From the NCBI GenBank assembly GCA_009746045.1, contig RPFO01000078.1:1523107-1587106 (forward strand): DNA of 64,000 bases. Direction: 5' to 3'. The first letter of the stretch is position 1. Each line of letters starts with the position of its first letter. Origin of the DNA: Mesostigma viride (taxonomy: Eukaryota; Streptophyta; Mesostigmatophyceae; Mesostigmatales; Mesostigmataceae). Made by a program: the position numbers and the translations under genes. Positions 11,640 through 22,363 of this stretch are shown here, piece after piece. A model generated the notes under the pieces. The model was not told the origin of the DNA and searched no databases. It was given only the letters and a program-made list of their open reading frames with translations.

Positions 11640-13327
11640 TGGCCATCCATTGTGGCAGGCAAAGGTTCCCCTGACGACCCCGCCAACTACCGAGGGGCGA
11701 GGAGTGTGCATCGACAAAGCGCCGCACTCCAGTTGTTCATGCGTATGATCCTCATCCCGCACCTCCGTTCTGCTCTCGACCGTCACCTTGGGGAGCTAGC
11801 TAGAGCCAAATGGGCTTTGGTCCAGGGCGCAACACTGTCATGGCCATCTTCGACGCGCGCCGTCTCTTCGAGGAAATCACGCTCCTGCAACCTGTTGAGT
11901 TTCCCGCCGATCCTGATCTTCGTCGACTTCAGCAAGGCTTTTGATTCTGTCATCTGGGCCGCTCTATGGGCTGTCCTTGCTCGCCGGCGCTCACGTCCCC
12001 AATCTCCTGATTACTATTATCCGCACGTTGTACGAGGGGTCGACCATGCACCTCGGTGCGCACTCAACACGGCTTTACCCAGCCATGTCCACTGCAGACC
12101 GGCGTGTGGCAGGAGTTGCGTCCTGTCGCCGTACCTGTTTATTATATTGTAGTGGATTATGTTATTCGCCATCAGTCAGTGCATGCACGTTCCCCCTTTG
12201 CTCTGCTAGGCTGGCCGCGCACCTGGCCTAGTGATCACGATCGAGCTTGGGGAAGGGGGGCCGACCAACATTGAGCAGAGTTCTAACTAGCTAGGACCTC
12301 ATTTATGCTGACGACATCACGCTAGCTAGCTCCTTGAGAAGCCGGAGTCTGCCCAACTGCGGGTCTTTAATTGGCTGGACTGCCTGGCGCTCAGTCGAGG
12401 CTCTGCTGCTGGTCTAGAAATCAGCCCCCGAAAATGGAGGCCCTAGCTGGCTGTCGGTCAGGCCGGGCCCCCGCCCCCACGCCGCGCCTCTTAGACGACA
12501 CCGAGGTCAATTACCCTACTTTGAACAGGCCGCTTCAAGTAATTGCTAGGCCGAGTTGGCTTCCCAATAATAATAAGTGATTGCGAGGCCGACGTACCTG
12601 ACGACCAGCCGGGATAGGCATGGCATCGATTGGCCAGCGCAACTCCATCACCACCGCCGCTGGTGGAGCAACCCCGCCCTACCGGCCGGGATCGTCAAGC
12701 TAGCGTGACGTACCCATGTTCGGGGTCGTCATTCTTCGACGATCCTAGGTGACCTACCGTACGGCGCCGAGACATATAGTGGACAAGTCTCGAGTGCAGA
12801 CACGTGTGTAGTACTCCTACACACAGCTCTCGAATGATTTATCTCACTACTAGTACCAAATCCGAAAGGCTTGCATCACTCCCCGGAAAGGAGAACTTTT
12901 GCAAATGACTGTAGGTGTCAGTTGGCGATGCCCTAGGATATCCGGAGACGTCCGTCCTATAGTCAGCAAAATTGGTGCGCGAGGTCCCCAGTTCGATTCC
13001 GGCCTGGATTCATTTGCAGAATCATCGCGTTTTTCCGCGTTTTCCGCGGACCGGCACTGAACGCAAATGGTTTTCACCTTTGCGGCGTGCCAAATCAGAA
13101 TATAGTGGACGCGTCTGACCCACGGCGCCGACTCCCGAGACATGGAGCGCGCTGACGTGCGCAGGAGCTGGTGAAACGACTCGACGGCAACGTCGCCAAG
13201 ATGCTGCGCAATTACAGCGCAAGGCACTTATATCCCCTTTGGTTTGCACATTAGCAGTGAGGATTTGTACGCTGATTTGCGCCATATGTTCCCACATTTA
13301 ATCATAGGTGTTCCCACATAGATAGGT
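11640..13327 (+). mobile_element. Decayed LINE (family A) reverse-transcriptase fragment
   Basis: Broken frames preserve non-LTR reverse transcriptase pieces: DDPANYRGA (fingers), FVDFSKAFDSVIWAALWA (palm motif A, near 11920-11975), and a DNA match to the YADD box near 12305. The sequence aligns along its length with the better preserved copy at 22364-23664, but carries many indels and stops. A 315-bp insertion (12785-13099) splits it. It is 5' truncated and has no endonuclease domain. Confidence 0.75.
12785..13099 (+). mobile_element. Probable SINE-like insertion with 11-bp target duplication
   Basis: ATATAGTGGAC occurs at 12774-12784 and again at 13100-13110. The LINE sequence on either side is continuous relative to other copies, so the 315 bp between them is an insertion. 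It contains AGTTCGATTCC at 12990-13000, a 10-of-11 match to the tRNA B box (RNA polymerase III promoter), and an A-box-like TAGTCAG 30 bases upstream. The spacing is shorter than in a real tRNA and the T stem does not pair well, so this would be a degenerate tRNA-derived SINE. There is no A-rich tail. Confidence 0.5.
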
Positions 13328-13328
13328 C

Positions 13329-14190
13329 ATGGCCATCGGCTTCCCCGCTGGGACCACCCCACCCACCCTCCTCCTGCTGGACGGCAGCCCCGCCCCCCCG
13401 GCGACTCGCTTCATGCAAGGAGCTCTCCTTGGCAGCTGGCTCCCCGAGGTCCACGGCCGACGACATCAACACCCGCATTGGCCAGGCCTGGGCGGCCCTC
13501 CGCCGCCTCGACAGGTTCTGGACAACATGATGTCGCTACCTGACCTAGTACAAGCGGCGCAAGCGCATTCTGTTCAAGGCCCTTGTCCTCAGCATCCTCC
13601 TTTACGGCTGCAAGGCGGGGACCCTGGACCCGGCGCTGAGCGAGTAGCTTGACGTACGGCACACTGAGGGCACCCGAATGCTCCGTCACATCCTCGGCGT
13701 CCGCTACCAAGCTCTATATAGCGCCGCACCCGGGGCGAGCTCTACTGCGAGCTCCCTCTTGGACATCACCGCCATACCATCCGACACCGCCGCCTCCTAG
13801 CTCTTTGCCGGCCATCTTGCCCGCAAAGACCAAGTGAATACCAATGTGGGCCCTGCGGGCGGGCTTAGGACTGGCCAACCAGGTAGACACCTCCTCCTAT
13901 GACAGGGTCCCCTAGTCCCGTCGCAACCGGCACTGGCAAACGTGCGCGCGCCTCACACCGACGCGGCGCGACCCGGACCTATGTGACACAATTGCTTCAG
14001 GATGCAGGGCTTCTGGGATTATCTACATACTCCGCGCCTGCATGATCTAGACAAGGAGAAATGGGCTGCCGTCTGCGATAAGCACCTTCCTGTGCCCAGG
14101 GCATGCTCCTGTTTTCTCCCCATGCATGCCCAGGCCGGCCCGTTGGTAGAATGCAGGGTAGAAGTCCGCAGGTGGAGGTTATTAATTAAT
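13329..14190 (+). mobile_element. Decayed LINE 3' ORF2 fragment, third variant
   Basis: Frameshifted frames retain the post-RT signature of the neighbouring LINEs: LLLDGSP, LLGSWLPE, then in other frames DDINTRIGQAW, RKRILFKALVLSILLYG, and near 13800 a GHLARKDQVNT-like segment. Wording differs from families A and B, so this is a separate lineage. No intact ORF remains. The DNA after about 13990 is less clearly related. Confidence 0.6.
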
Positions 14191-14596
14191 TAAACTCGTG
14201 CTCCCGTTGGGGAGTCACGGAGCACCGAAGTGCTTTTAATCCCTGTGTGTGCACTACAGGAGAAAGGGCAGAGACCCCCAGTCTCCTTCATGCCAAAGGC
14301 ATGCCACAGCTGCAATCGGGCGCGGCTAGCTAAAAGGACAGCGGGCTAACGATCCGGCAAACTGTGGGTGCAATAAGACCCATGTGAGCATATCATAGCA
14401 AGGAGCGTGGGCAAGTAATCTGAACATAGCCAGGGCGTAGCATGGCTGTACTAGGACTAGGCTAAGGCTATGGCTGGTTGTGTACCGTGCGTTGGCGGCA
14501 CGTGACTAGGTGTGTTGGCACAACAGCTAGGCAACATTCTAGGCATGGCTGCCTTAGCGGCAGTGACGCCAATGGTTACAAGCTAGGGCTATTGCT
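14191..14596. other. Non-coding, nothing recognised
   Basis: No gene is seen. The stretch starts with a TTAATTAATTAA run typical of the family A LINE tails nearby and is probably transposon debris. Confidence 0.4.
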
Positions 14597-14900
14597 ATTC
14601 TAGCCCGCTGGGGGCGTCCACATCTTGTGGTTGATCATCAGGTCCCCGCCCCTCCAGTACACCTTGGGCTTCTGAGGGTCCTGCTTATGGCGGAGGTATT
14701 CCGGCCACAGGTCGCGTCGCTGCTGTTGCTGAGCGGGGGTGAGGTCGTCATCCAGCGTCCAGGTGATCGAGGTCGTGCAACCGCTTGCGACGAGAGAGGA
14801 ACCGCTGCTTATCCTCAGGGGAGGGGAAGGTGAGTAGGACTGGTGGGGGGGCCGCCTTGTCCCGTGAGTGGGGAAGGCGGTGGCACCCACGCAGTTCTAC
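14597..14900 (-). pseudogene. LINE ORF1p C-terminal fragment
   Basis: The minus strand encodes the end of an ORF1-type RNA-binding protein: APPPVLLTFPSPEDKQRFLS in one frame, then after a one-base shift TLDDDLTPAQQQQRRDLWPE and VYWRGG before a stop at 14600. The same word order occurs in the ORF1p at 18899-19403 and, more distantly, at 61281-62460. It is a truncated, frameshifted copy. Confidence 0.65.
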
Positions 14901-15057
14901 CTCACCTATACCAGGCCCATGAGGGTAAGAAGCTGGAGGTTATTGCCCAGGGCTGAGGATAGCCGGCGCTACACTACCGCCTCGTCTGCCATTACAGTAG
15001 AGGACAGCTCAGATGAGCATTATATCCTCCTCTAGTGGCTATATGGTTGGGGCATGA

Positions 15058-15298
15058 TTAATTGATTAATTAATATGCACATGACTGCGTCACGTGAGCA
15101 TAAGTCCTCATTGGGAGGGGAACATGGGATGGCCGGAGTGGGTGATGCTAGCTATCTATAGGTCCTAGTTATACAGGGTGGTGGGCATGCACCACGGCCC
15201 GAATCGCTATGAATGCCATAGGCGGTCACACGCGGAGCCCCCACAGACTTCGGGGTGGTCTCCTTCATCATGCACTACTTGCCATCTATCCTTGCGTA
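15058..15298 (-). mobile_element. LINE family A 3'-terminal fragment
   Basis: This is the reverse complement of the last 240 bp of family A. It has the ORF2 end (GATGAAGGAGACCACCCC, then the ATTCATAGCGATTCGGGCC region), the conserved 3' UTR words GAGGACTTATGCTCACGTGA and GCAGTCA, and a (TTAA)n tail at 15058-15075. Confidence 0.75.
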
Positions 15299-16085
15299 CC
15301 ATCTGCCTCCATTAATTAATTAATTAATTAATGGACACGTGACTGCGTCACGTTAGCATAAGTCCTCATTGGGAGGGGAGCATGGGATGGAATGGATGGT
15401 GTAAGCTATCTGCCTCCATATTACAGACAAACCAGGTGGCTGCCCGGGTGTGAGCCCGTCACGTCTAGGGTAGCACATGTCCACATGCCGAGTCTATCAC
15501 GAAAAGTCCACGGGTGCATGGCGGCCCTGCCGGCGCGCGCGGCCTGCATGGCATGGGGCACGCCGGGTGAGGACATAACGCCCAGCTAGCTGGGCGGGCT
15601 TGGTGCCAGCTAGTCTATCTGATGTGTCTACCTGATCCATGTGCGGGCCAGGTGCCCGGCTAGGCCCAGGCGCCTGTGCCTAATGTGGGAAACATAGGGC
15701 AAATCCGAGCATGCAGCTTGAAGCGGCCTGAAGTAGGGTAGTTGACCTCGGTGTCGTCTAAGAGGCCGAGTGTGGGCGGGGGCCCCGGCCTGCCATGCCG
15801 AGAGCAAGGGCCTCCCGTCCGTTTTGGGGCTAGCTGATTAATTTCTAGACCAACCGGCCCGAGCCTCGAGCGCCAGGCAGTCCAGCCAAAGTTGGGCAGA
15901 CTCCGGCTTCTCGATGAGCATGATGACATCGGCATAAATGAGGTCAGCTAGTAAATTCTGCTTGTTAGTCGCGATACAGGCCCCCCTTCCCCAAGCTCGT
16001 TCGTGATCACTAGGCCAGGGGCACGGCCTGCAATGCTAGCAAAGCGGGCACGTGCCTGGCGCATAACATATTGGCATGACGCAGA
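15299..16085 (-). mobile_element. LINE family A fragment with internal deletion
   Basis: Reading leftward it contains the RT end (the YADD region near 15925-15945, then LLDDTEVNYPTSGRFKLHA), a junction near 15690-15715 where several hundred bases are lost, the zinc-free C-terminal region, the 3' UTR (15330-15390) and a (TTAA)n tail at 15300-15332. It is a second minus-strand copy immediately next to the one at 15058-15298. Confidence 0.7.
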
Positions 16086-16189
16086 CGATATATTTGTCAC
16101 TTTCGTGTAATTATTTTTTCTAATGAGATTAGCATAGTACTCCTTGGCATGCCATGCGCATGACACGCAAGTACTTACTTACTTCCCAC

Positions 16190-16460
16190 AGTCTTAGGCA
16201 CAGTTAGGCGCCTGGGCCTAGCCGAGCACCTGGCCCGCACAGATCAGGCAGGCATGCACATCAGTTAGACTAGCTGGCACCAAGCCCGCCCAGCCCGGGC
16301 GTTTCAATGTCCTCACCTGGCGTGCCCCAGGTCGCGTGCGGCTGGGCCGCCATTTGTGGACTATCTGTGATGGGCCAGGAATGGACATACATGTGCCACC
16401 CTAGACGGGACGGGCTTGACGCCCGGACAGCCTCCTGACCAGTTTGTCTGTAATATGCAT
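16190..16460 (+). mobile_element. LINE family A C-terminal fragment
   Basis: Plus-strand DNA equivalent to 23161-23406 of the reference family A copy: the GCGCCTGGGCCTAGCCG and GGCACCAAGCCCGCCCAG words occur in the same order. It ends abruptly where the family B element begins. Confidence 0.7.
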
Positions 16461-18375
16461 GCACCCCTTCACTTTGAAGGAATTGGACGGCGCCCTTGCT
16501 CGCCTACGGTACGATGCGGCGGTCGGTGCCGACCACCTTTCTGCTGAGCTGCTGAAGACCCCTGACCTAGCGGTTAGGGATCTTCTGCTGGCGTTCTGTA
16601 ACCGTGTCCTGCTCTCTGACGAGCCTCCGCCTGCTGAGTGGCAGACGGCCATCCGCGTCATGCTGTACAAGAAGGGCTCTGCTGCTGACCCCGGTAACTA
16701 CCGGGGTGTACTCTGCCTCCAGAGCGCCGCGCTGAATGTCTTCATGCGCATGATGCTGCACAGGCTCCGCGCCGCGCGCTGGACCCACACCTGGGTGAGT
16801 CTTTGATGGGTTTTCGTCGTGGTCGTAACACTGTCATGGCTGTGTTTGTCGCGCGCCGCGGTTGATGGAGGAGGTGCGTCGCCTTTGCCCTGACAGTTTA
16901 CCGCTGGTCTTCATTTTTGTTGACTATATAAATGGGGTATTTTTTATTAACCAATAGGACTAATAAGGTTTTTTTTTTTTTTTTTGGAGACTATATCAAG
17001 GCCTTTGACACGGTCCTCTGGGAGGCTCTTTGGGCCATCCTAGCTCTGGACCGAGTGCCACCAGCGTTTATTGCTGCCATTCGCCGACTGTATGAGGGCT
17101 CACAGGCAGTACACAGGCTGTAGTGCGGACTGCGGAAGGCACCACCCCACCATTCCCCCTTCACCACGGGGTGTGGCAAGTTTGTGTCCTGTCTCCATAC
17201 CTGTTCATTATAATTGTCGTGGACCACGTCATGCGCCAGGCACGTGCGCGCTTTACTGCTCTTAAGGGGTTCGAGCCAGGCTTGGACATCCTTAACGAGC
17301 GTGGGCACGGCGGGGTTAGCACGGGTTACCGCCTGGCTGACCTGATTTATGCGGACGACACCACCCTCATCGCGCGCCCCGAGCACATTCAGACCTGGCT
17401 GGACTGTCTGGGCCTGGAGGCGAGGGCGGTGGCCGGTTGGAGATTAGTGTCAAAACTGAGGCGATGGTGATTGGGGCCTCCAGTCGTCCACCGCTGCCGC
17501 GCCTGCTCGACGGGACGGAGGTCCCATTCCGCGTCGGACCGCTTCAAGCTGTTGGGGAGTTGGCTTCCTGACACTGCCGACGATGTGGACACCCGCATCG
17601 GCCTTTCCTGGGCCAAGCTCCGTTCGCTCAACACCTACTGGCGCTCCAAGGGCCTGGACGAGCACCGCAAGCGCATGCTCTTCAAGGTCCTCGTCCTCAC
17701 GGTGCTCACGTATGGCGCCGAGGCATGGACACTCACGGCAACACTGGCAGCCAAGCTAGACGGCACGGTAACCAGGATGCTCCGACAGGTCCTGAATGTC
17801 GGGTTTTCTCAGCGTAGGTCATTAGAGTCTTTGTATCACGGTATGCCTCGTATTTCGGATGAGATTAGGCAGCGTAGGATAGCATTTGTAGGACATCTTG
17901 CTCGCACCAGCCAGGTCGACACCGCCCTTGGTCTGGCCGGTCCCCAGCGGCTCGGCCAACCAGGGCGGCATATTTTGACCTGGCCTGGCCCCAAGAACAT
18001 TCCTAAAAAGGTAGGGAAACATGCCATGACCTATACCCAGATGTTGCTGGACGACCTAGTGGTCCCAGCCCAGTTTGAGTACCGCATCCACTCTCTCTCC
18101 CGTCTTTGGACTGCCATGCAGGACAAGACGCGGTGGAAGAAGATTGTCAAGGCGCACACGCCAGCCCCTGTGGGCAAGCCGCCTCCCCCCAAAAGGAGGA
18201 GCCGTTTTGATGAGTAGCGTAGATAATAGGCTTTTCGAGACTAGATATAGCTTAGAGTTAGGTTAGTTCGATTACGCGGCTTCCTCCACACCACCCATCC
18301 AACCTCAGTGGAATATGAGCTACATGATCTCCCAACGGAGACATGTTATAATTTAATTTAATTTTTAATGCATGC
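16461..18375 (+). mobile_element. LINE family B, ORF2 reverse transcriptase (disrupted)
   Basis: A 5'-truncated non-LTR retrotransposon. The RT begins with FTLKELDGALARLRYD and NYRGV (fingers), continues to VDYIKAFDTVLWEALWA (motif A), GVWQ-VLSPYLFI (motif B) and YADD (codon Tyr at 17348). The thumb and C-terminal region (LLGSWLPDTADDVDTRIG, TYGAEAWTL, GHLARTSQVDTA) then runs in one open frame of 248 residues to a stop at 18217. Frameshifts lie near 16800, 17130 and 17440-17530, and a 59-base insertion interrupts motif A. The 3' UTR ends in a (TTTAA)n-type tail near 18345-18375. No endonuclease domain is present. Confidence 0.85.
16930..16988. mobile_element. 59-base insertion with 8-bp target duplication inside RT motif A
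   Basis: GACTATAT occurs at 16922-16929 and 16989-16996. Removing one copy and the 59 bases between restores the natural RT reading VDYIKAFD. The insert ends in a run of about 16 T followed by GGA. Its origin is unknown. Confidence 0.65.
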
Positions 18376-18898
18376 AGATGGCTCGCAAGGATAGATTAAT
18401 TAATTAATTAAAATCATAGCTCCGTTGGGAGCATATGTAACACATCAGTAGCCCTGAGAAAGGGGCATCTATGGGTTTGTAATACAATCAGGGCTACAAC
18501 CTGCAGGTGGAGGATGTACAACTATCACCTGCTCTGGGTGCACAAAGTGCACCTGCACCGCCATGATGGTTCATGCCTCCTTATCAAGCACAGGCACCCA
18601 GGGGGGGCTTGAGGAGAGGGCCTAGAAGGCCTGCATGACATATGGGGTGGAGGGTATGTGGCTACTAGGCTATAGCTGGTGTACACATGGCATCTCGATC
18701 AGCAGAGAGTATGTAACTCCCTGCATTATTAGGCATCGCATGGCTAAATTCTTCATGCATCATCCATGGGAGGTCCCATTGTAGGCTGGGCGCGGCTAAA
18801 TACTGAAAGCATCATCCATGGGGGCCATTATGGGCGCACATGCGCGTGGACCACTTGCAAAGGCTAAGCCTATCTAATCTACACTACTGGTATATTCC
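18376..18898. other. Non-coding, transposon debris
   Basis: The first 40 bases (GCAAGGATAGATTAATTAATT) are a scrap of the family A 3' end. The rest, up to the ORF1p stop at 18899, shows no gene. It may include 3' sequence of the minus-strand LINE that carries the ORF1 at 18899-21945. Confidence 0.45.
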
Positions 18899-21800
18899 CT
18901 AGTCTGGGGTGGCAGGAGGGGCCTGCCAGGGCTTGTGGTCAACGTGGATGACCGCCCCCCTCCAGTATACCGGCTTCCCCCCTGCACGCTGCCGGAGCTG
19001 AAGGTAGGTCGGCCATAGCTCGCGTCGCCGCTGTTGCTGGGCCAAGGTCAAGTCGTCGTCCAGCGTGAAGCGAGTCTCCGAGAGCTTCTTGCGGCATTTA
19101 AGGAACGCCAGCTTGTCCGTCATGTACTTAAAGGTGAGGAGCACAGGTGCCGGGCCAGCCTTACCCCGCGCGCGGGGAAGGCGGACCGACATGTCCAGCT
19201 CACCAGTGAGTTGCATGGGGGCAACAAGACTGGCGCGCTTAAATGCCTCAAGGAGACTCGTGGAGGTCTCACCTGCCGGCTGGTCGAAGTGCTTGACGAT
19301 GACATTGTGGCTGCGCTTGTCGAGCTCGGCCGCCTCGCGAAGGTCGAGGGCTTGTTGCTTGATTTGTGCCGTGATGGTGGAGGTGGTGGAGGTGGTGTGC
19401 TGCTTAACCCCTAAATGGTCTGAGATCCTGCCGATAAATCGGCTGGATCTTCACAATTTTGCAAACCAGATGCCATCCAACCTACCCACATCCAATGGCT
19501 GTCCTTGGGGGCCAAGCATGTTCATGAGTTGCCCTTCGGGTTGGTATATCACAACCTCACATATATGCAGGGTAGGCCATGTTTAAATGCCGTCAAAGTC
19601 AGGGGGGTCAAGACGCGCGTTTTCATTTTTGGTAGAATGTGCATTTTGAATTATGTTATAAGACCTAGGCACCTACCACTTCAGGGATGATAAACAATTA
19701 GTTGCTGAACAGTTTGAGCCATTGGGGTCATCATTTGGGTGGGTATACCAGCAGTTACACCCAGTACAGCCCATAGGGGTACCGTTGGTAAAAAGCAACC
19801 AAGGGAGTAGGGGTGGGCATACTACCTCCTAATATGGCCACCAACCATGCCAAACAATACATTTCCCTTCCACAATGATGGGGAAACATAACTGCATCAT
19901 CACACTGCCCTTACATGGCACCTATGTGCAGGTGCCACCGTGTCCATGCACGTAGGTAACGTGGTACGGACACCCTACGCAAGGCATGCATTCTAGGAGG
20001 CAGCCACCAACAAACTAGTGGTGTTGAGCCTATTTCAGCCTGCCCTAGCAAGGATAAACTAGGCCTAAGCTGCTATAGCTTGCCAGGTGATGGCCAGCAC
20101 ACCTGGTGGCACATGCTGTCAATGGGAAGCTTTTACTCACCAGTTACGTGCTTGATGATGCCACAGAGACCAGCCAACTGCCTCACACTCATGCAATATG
20201 TGTATGGGAAATGAATAACAAACATATATGGAGGTATTCAAACCCATACAGCCTCTCAAACTTATCACCATCACCCTGTGGCAGGTCAACTGACTGAGGG
20301 AAGCATCTAAGAAGGGTGTTTTAGAAAGGGGCCAGGCCAGGGTCAAGAAAGAGCATGAATAGTGCAAAAAGAATGTGCTACACAAGCTAGAACGTATATA
20401 TAAACGTCAAACATCGATAGGAAAACGATGCTTAAGCTTTACCAGGCATGGATGGCGTTACCTTGGCCCAGGCGGTGGCCGCAAAATGGCGCATTTCGGC
20501 ACACCAAAGTTGTGCAGCATGGTCGCTGGATTCGGCGATTTCTGGCCACCCTTGCACGTTTACGACTACTATGTATCATAAAAAGTACAAAGAAACCAAT
20601 ATATACTTTGAAATACGCCGGAAAGGTATTGCTGTCAACGTTTCTATCGTCCGGCCTGATCGCAGTTTTTTCCAGCAAGAACGCTGCCGACACCTATCAA
20701 ATGGCATTCCCGCGAACCAAAAATTGGCCTGTATGATCTTTAGGACGTTTAAAATCAATATCCTAAGTTTGGCCAGAAAATTCGAACGCAAACGTAAATG
20801 CCATGCGTGGGCGCAAGCCGCCATGGCCAGGTCGTCGTTTTCCGGAATGCACGTTGTACGTGAAAAAGTACCCTGACCCCTTGTACTTTGACCGGCCAGA
20901 ACACCTCTATAACTTTGTCAAAAGTATGCAAACCCTAGTACCATGCTGTGAAGAATTTTATAAACTTTCGATCTTCTCAGCTAAACTTTTCCTAATTCTC
21001 AATAGATTTCGCGGCATCTGGTCCCCCGAGAAGGGGCCGATGCATCGGCTGGAACTCGATTTTTGGCGGAAAATCGGCAGCAAGACCATTTAGGGGTTAA
21101 GCAAGTCCGCCCAGCCAGGTGGAGGGAGCATCGCCGGCCGGGCCAGCAGGCGCCGGCTGGGCGGCGATGTCCTTCACCGCTTGGGCGCTGAGGCCGGCGG
21201 TGTCATGCAAGCACTCAAGGGCGGTGGCGGTGGCTTGAAGGCGTTGGTCGAGGTCGAGGAGCTGGGCTGTGATGTTGGCAGTGGAGGCGGAAATGGCAGT
21301 GGAGGTGGAGGCGGCGGCGGTGGAAATGTGAGGAAGTTCAGTAGCCAGCGTGCCACCGATTGCTGCTACGTCGGCAGCAAGGGGGGTCACGTGCTGCTGA
21401 AAGGCTTCCGCGAGGATGGAACGAAGTGTGGGGGCGGAGATGGATGGAGCCCAGATCTCGCCGTCGGAGCGCTGGAGAAGGGAGTTGAGGATGGCGTGCT
21501 GGAGTTCGGGGCGGGTGCACCCGGACAGCGGGATGGGGAGCCATCGGCGGCCGTCCGGGAGGAGGAGGCGACGGTTGTCGTGGAGATGGAGGCACAGGTC
21601 GTAAAGCGAAGCGTAGTCCCCGAAGAAGATGCAGGGCATAGCATCGGTCGGAGACGGGTTGGTCCAGTCGTAATCATCGACCTTGAAAGGCCGGGGCCGA
21701 AAGCTCGGTTCTGAGGGGCGTGAAGACCCTCCTGTTTTGTCGGCGGAGCGGGTGCGCTTGGGGTCAGGCGATGCAGATGGCGAGGCGTTAAGCCCGGGAG

Positions 21801-22074
21801 GTTGCTGGACGACCACCAGTGCACGACTAGTGTCATCGCCGCCTGCCGGACCTGCTGGCGAAGCTGCAGCCTGAGCTGCAGACGTATTTTCATTGCCGAG
21901 CGCAGCCGCCAGGCTGCGTTGCGTCGAGGCGCGTTTGTTCGCCATATATTGCGTAATAGCGTCGGAAAATTATATCAGCATGTGCGTCTTAGAAAGACGA
22001 AGCGATAGTGATATTCACGCGGCTAAATTCGGTGCTCAAACGTGAAAGTTATGAGCTCCGACAGCCATGGCTAC
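18899..22074 (-). mobile_element. LINE 5' end and ORF1, split by a TTAA-flanked element
   Basis: The 5' leader lies at 21946-22074. ORF1 starts at the ATG at 21945 (MANKRASTQRSLAAALGNEN) and reads to about 21120. After a one-base shift its PPGWADLLK frame reaches the TTAA at 21097-21100. It resumes at 19403 (QHTTSTTSTITAQIKQQ) and ends with a stop at 18899. The first part is Ala/Ser-rich with a helical coiled-coil-like region. The second part has an ORF1p RRM-like segment (RSHNVIVKHFDQPAGE, PAPVLLTFKYMTDKLAFLK) and a C-terminal domain (FTLDDDLTLAQQQRRRELWP, VYWRGA). Such proteins are RNA-binding chaperones of LINE ribonucleoprotein particles. The copy is inactivated by the insertion and the shift. 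Confidence 0.75.
19404..21100. mobile_element. TTAA-flanked non-autonomous DNA transposon (piggyBac-like)
   Basis: TTAA at 19404-19407 and 21097-21100 flank a 1,689-bp body. Both ends begin, reading inward, CCCCTAAATGGTCT followed a few bases later by TGCCGAT. A TTAA target duplication with terminal inverted repeats starting CCC is characteristic of the piggyBac superfamily. The target is the CTTAAG inside the LINE ORF1, and removing the body and one TTAA rejoins the ORF1 frame. No transposase-like ORF is visible inside, so it would depend on a transposase elsewhere. Confidence 0.75.
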
Positions 22075-22083
22075 CTTGTGGCC

Positions 22084-22333
22084 GGAATCTTTTTTGAGCT
22101 ACCAAGGATAGATGGCAAGTAGTGCATGATGAAGGAGACCACCCCCAAGTCTGTGGGGGCTCCGCGTGTGACCCAGTTTGGCATTCATAGCGACTCGGGC
22201 CGTGGTGCCCCCAACCCCGTAACTAGGAACAAGATAGAGCTCTAGCATCATCCATTCCATCCCATGCCCCCCCCCCACTGAGGACTTATGCTCGTGAACG
22301 TGACGCAGTCACGTGTACATTAATTAATTAATT
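22084..22333 (+). mobile_element. LINE family A 3'-terminal fragment
   Basis: ORF2 end (GATGAAGGAGACCACCCCC and GGGGGCTCCGCGTGTGACCC), 3' UTR with GAGGACTTATGCTCGTGAAC and a (TTAA)n tail at 22319-22333. It is severely 5' truncated and abuts the LINE leader to its left. Confidence 0.75.
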
Positions 22334-22363
22334 GTGGCGGGCCCTTAGAATGAATACAACAGC

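Noticed and set aside
12955-13010. Functional tRNA gene
   Set aside because: The B-box sequence is good but the T stem, the spacing to the A box and the acceptor stem do not fit. A degenerate SINE is the better reading.
20106-21093. Search for a transposase inside the TTAA-flanked element
   Set aside because: The ORFs (at most 142 codons) overlap and show no DDE/DDD or zinc-finger pattern, so the element is called non-autonomous.
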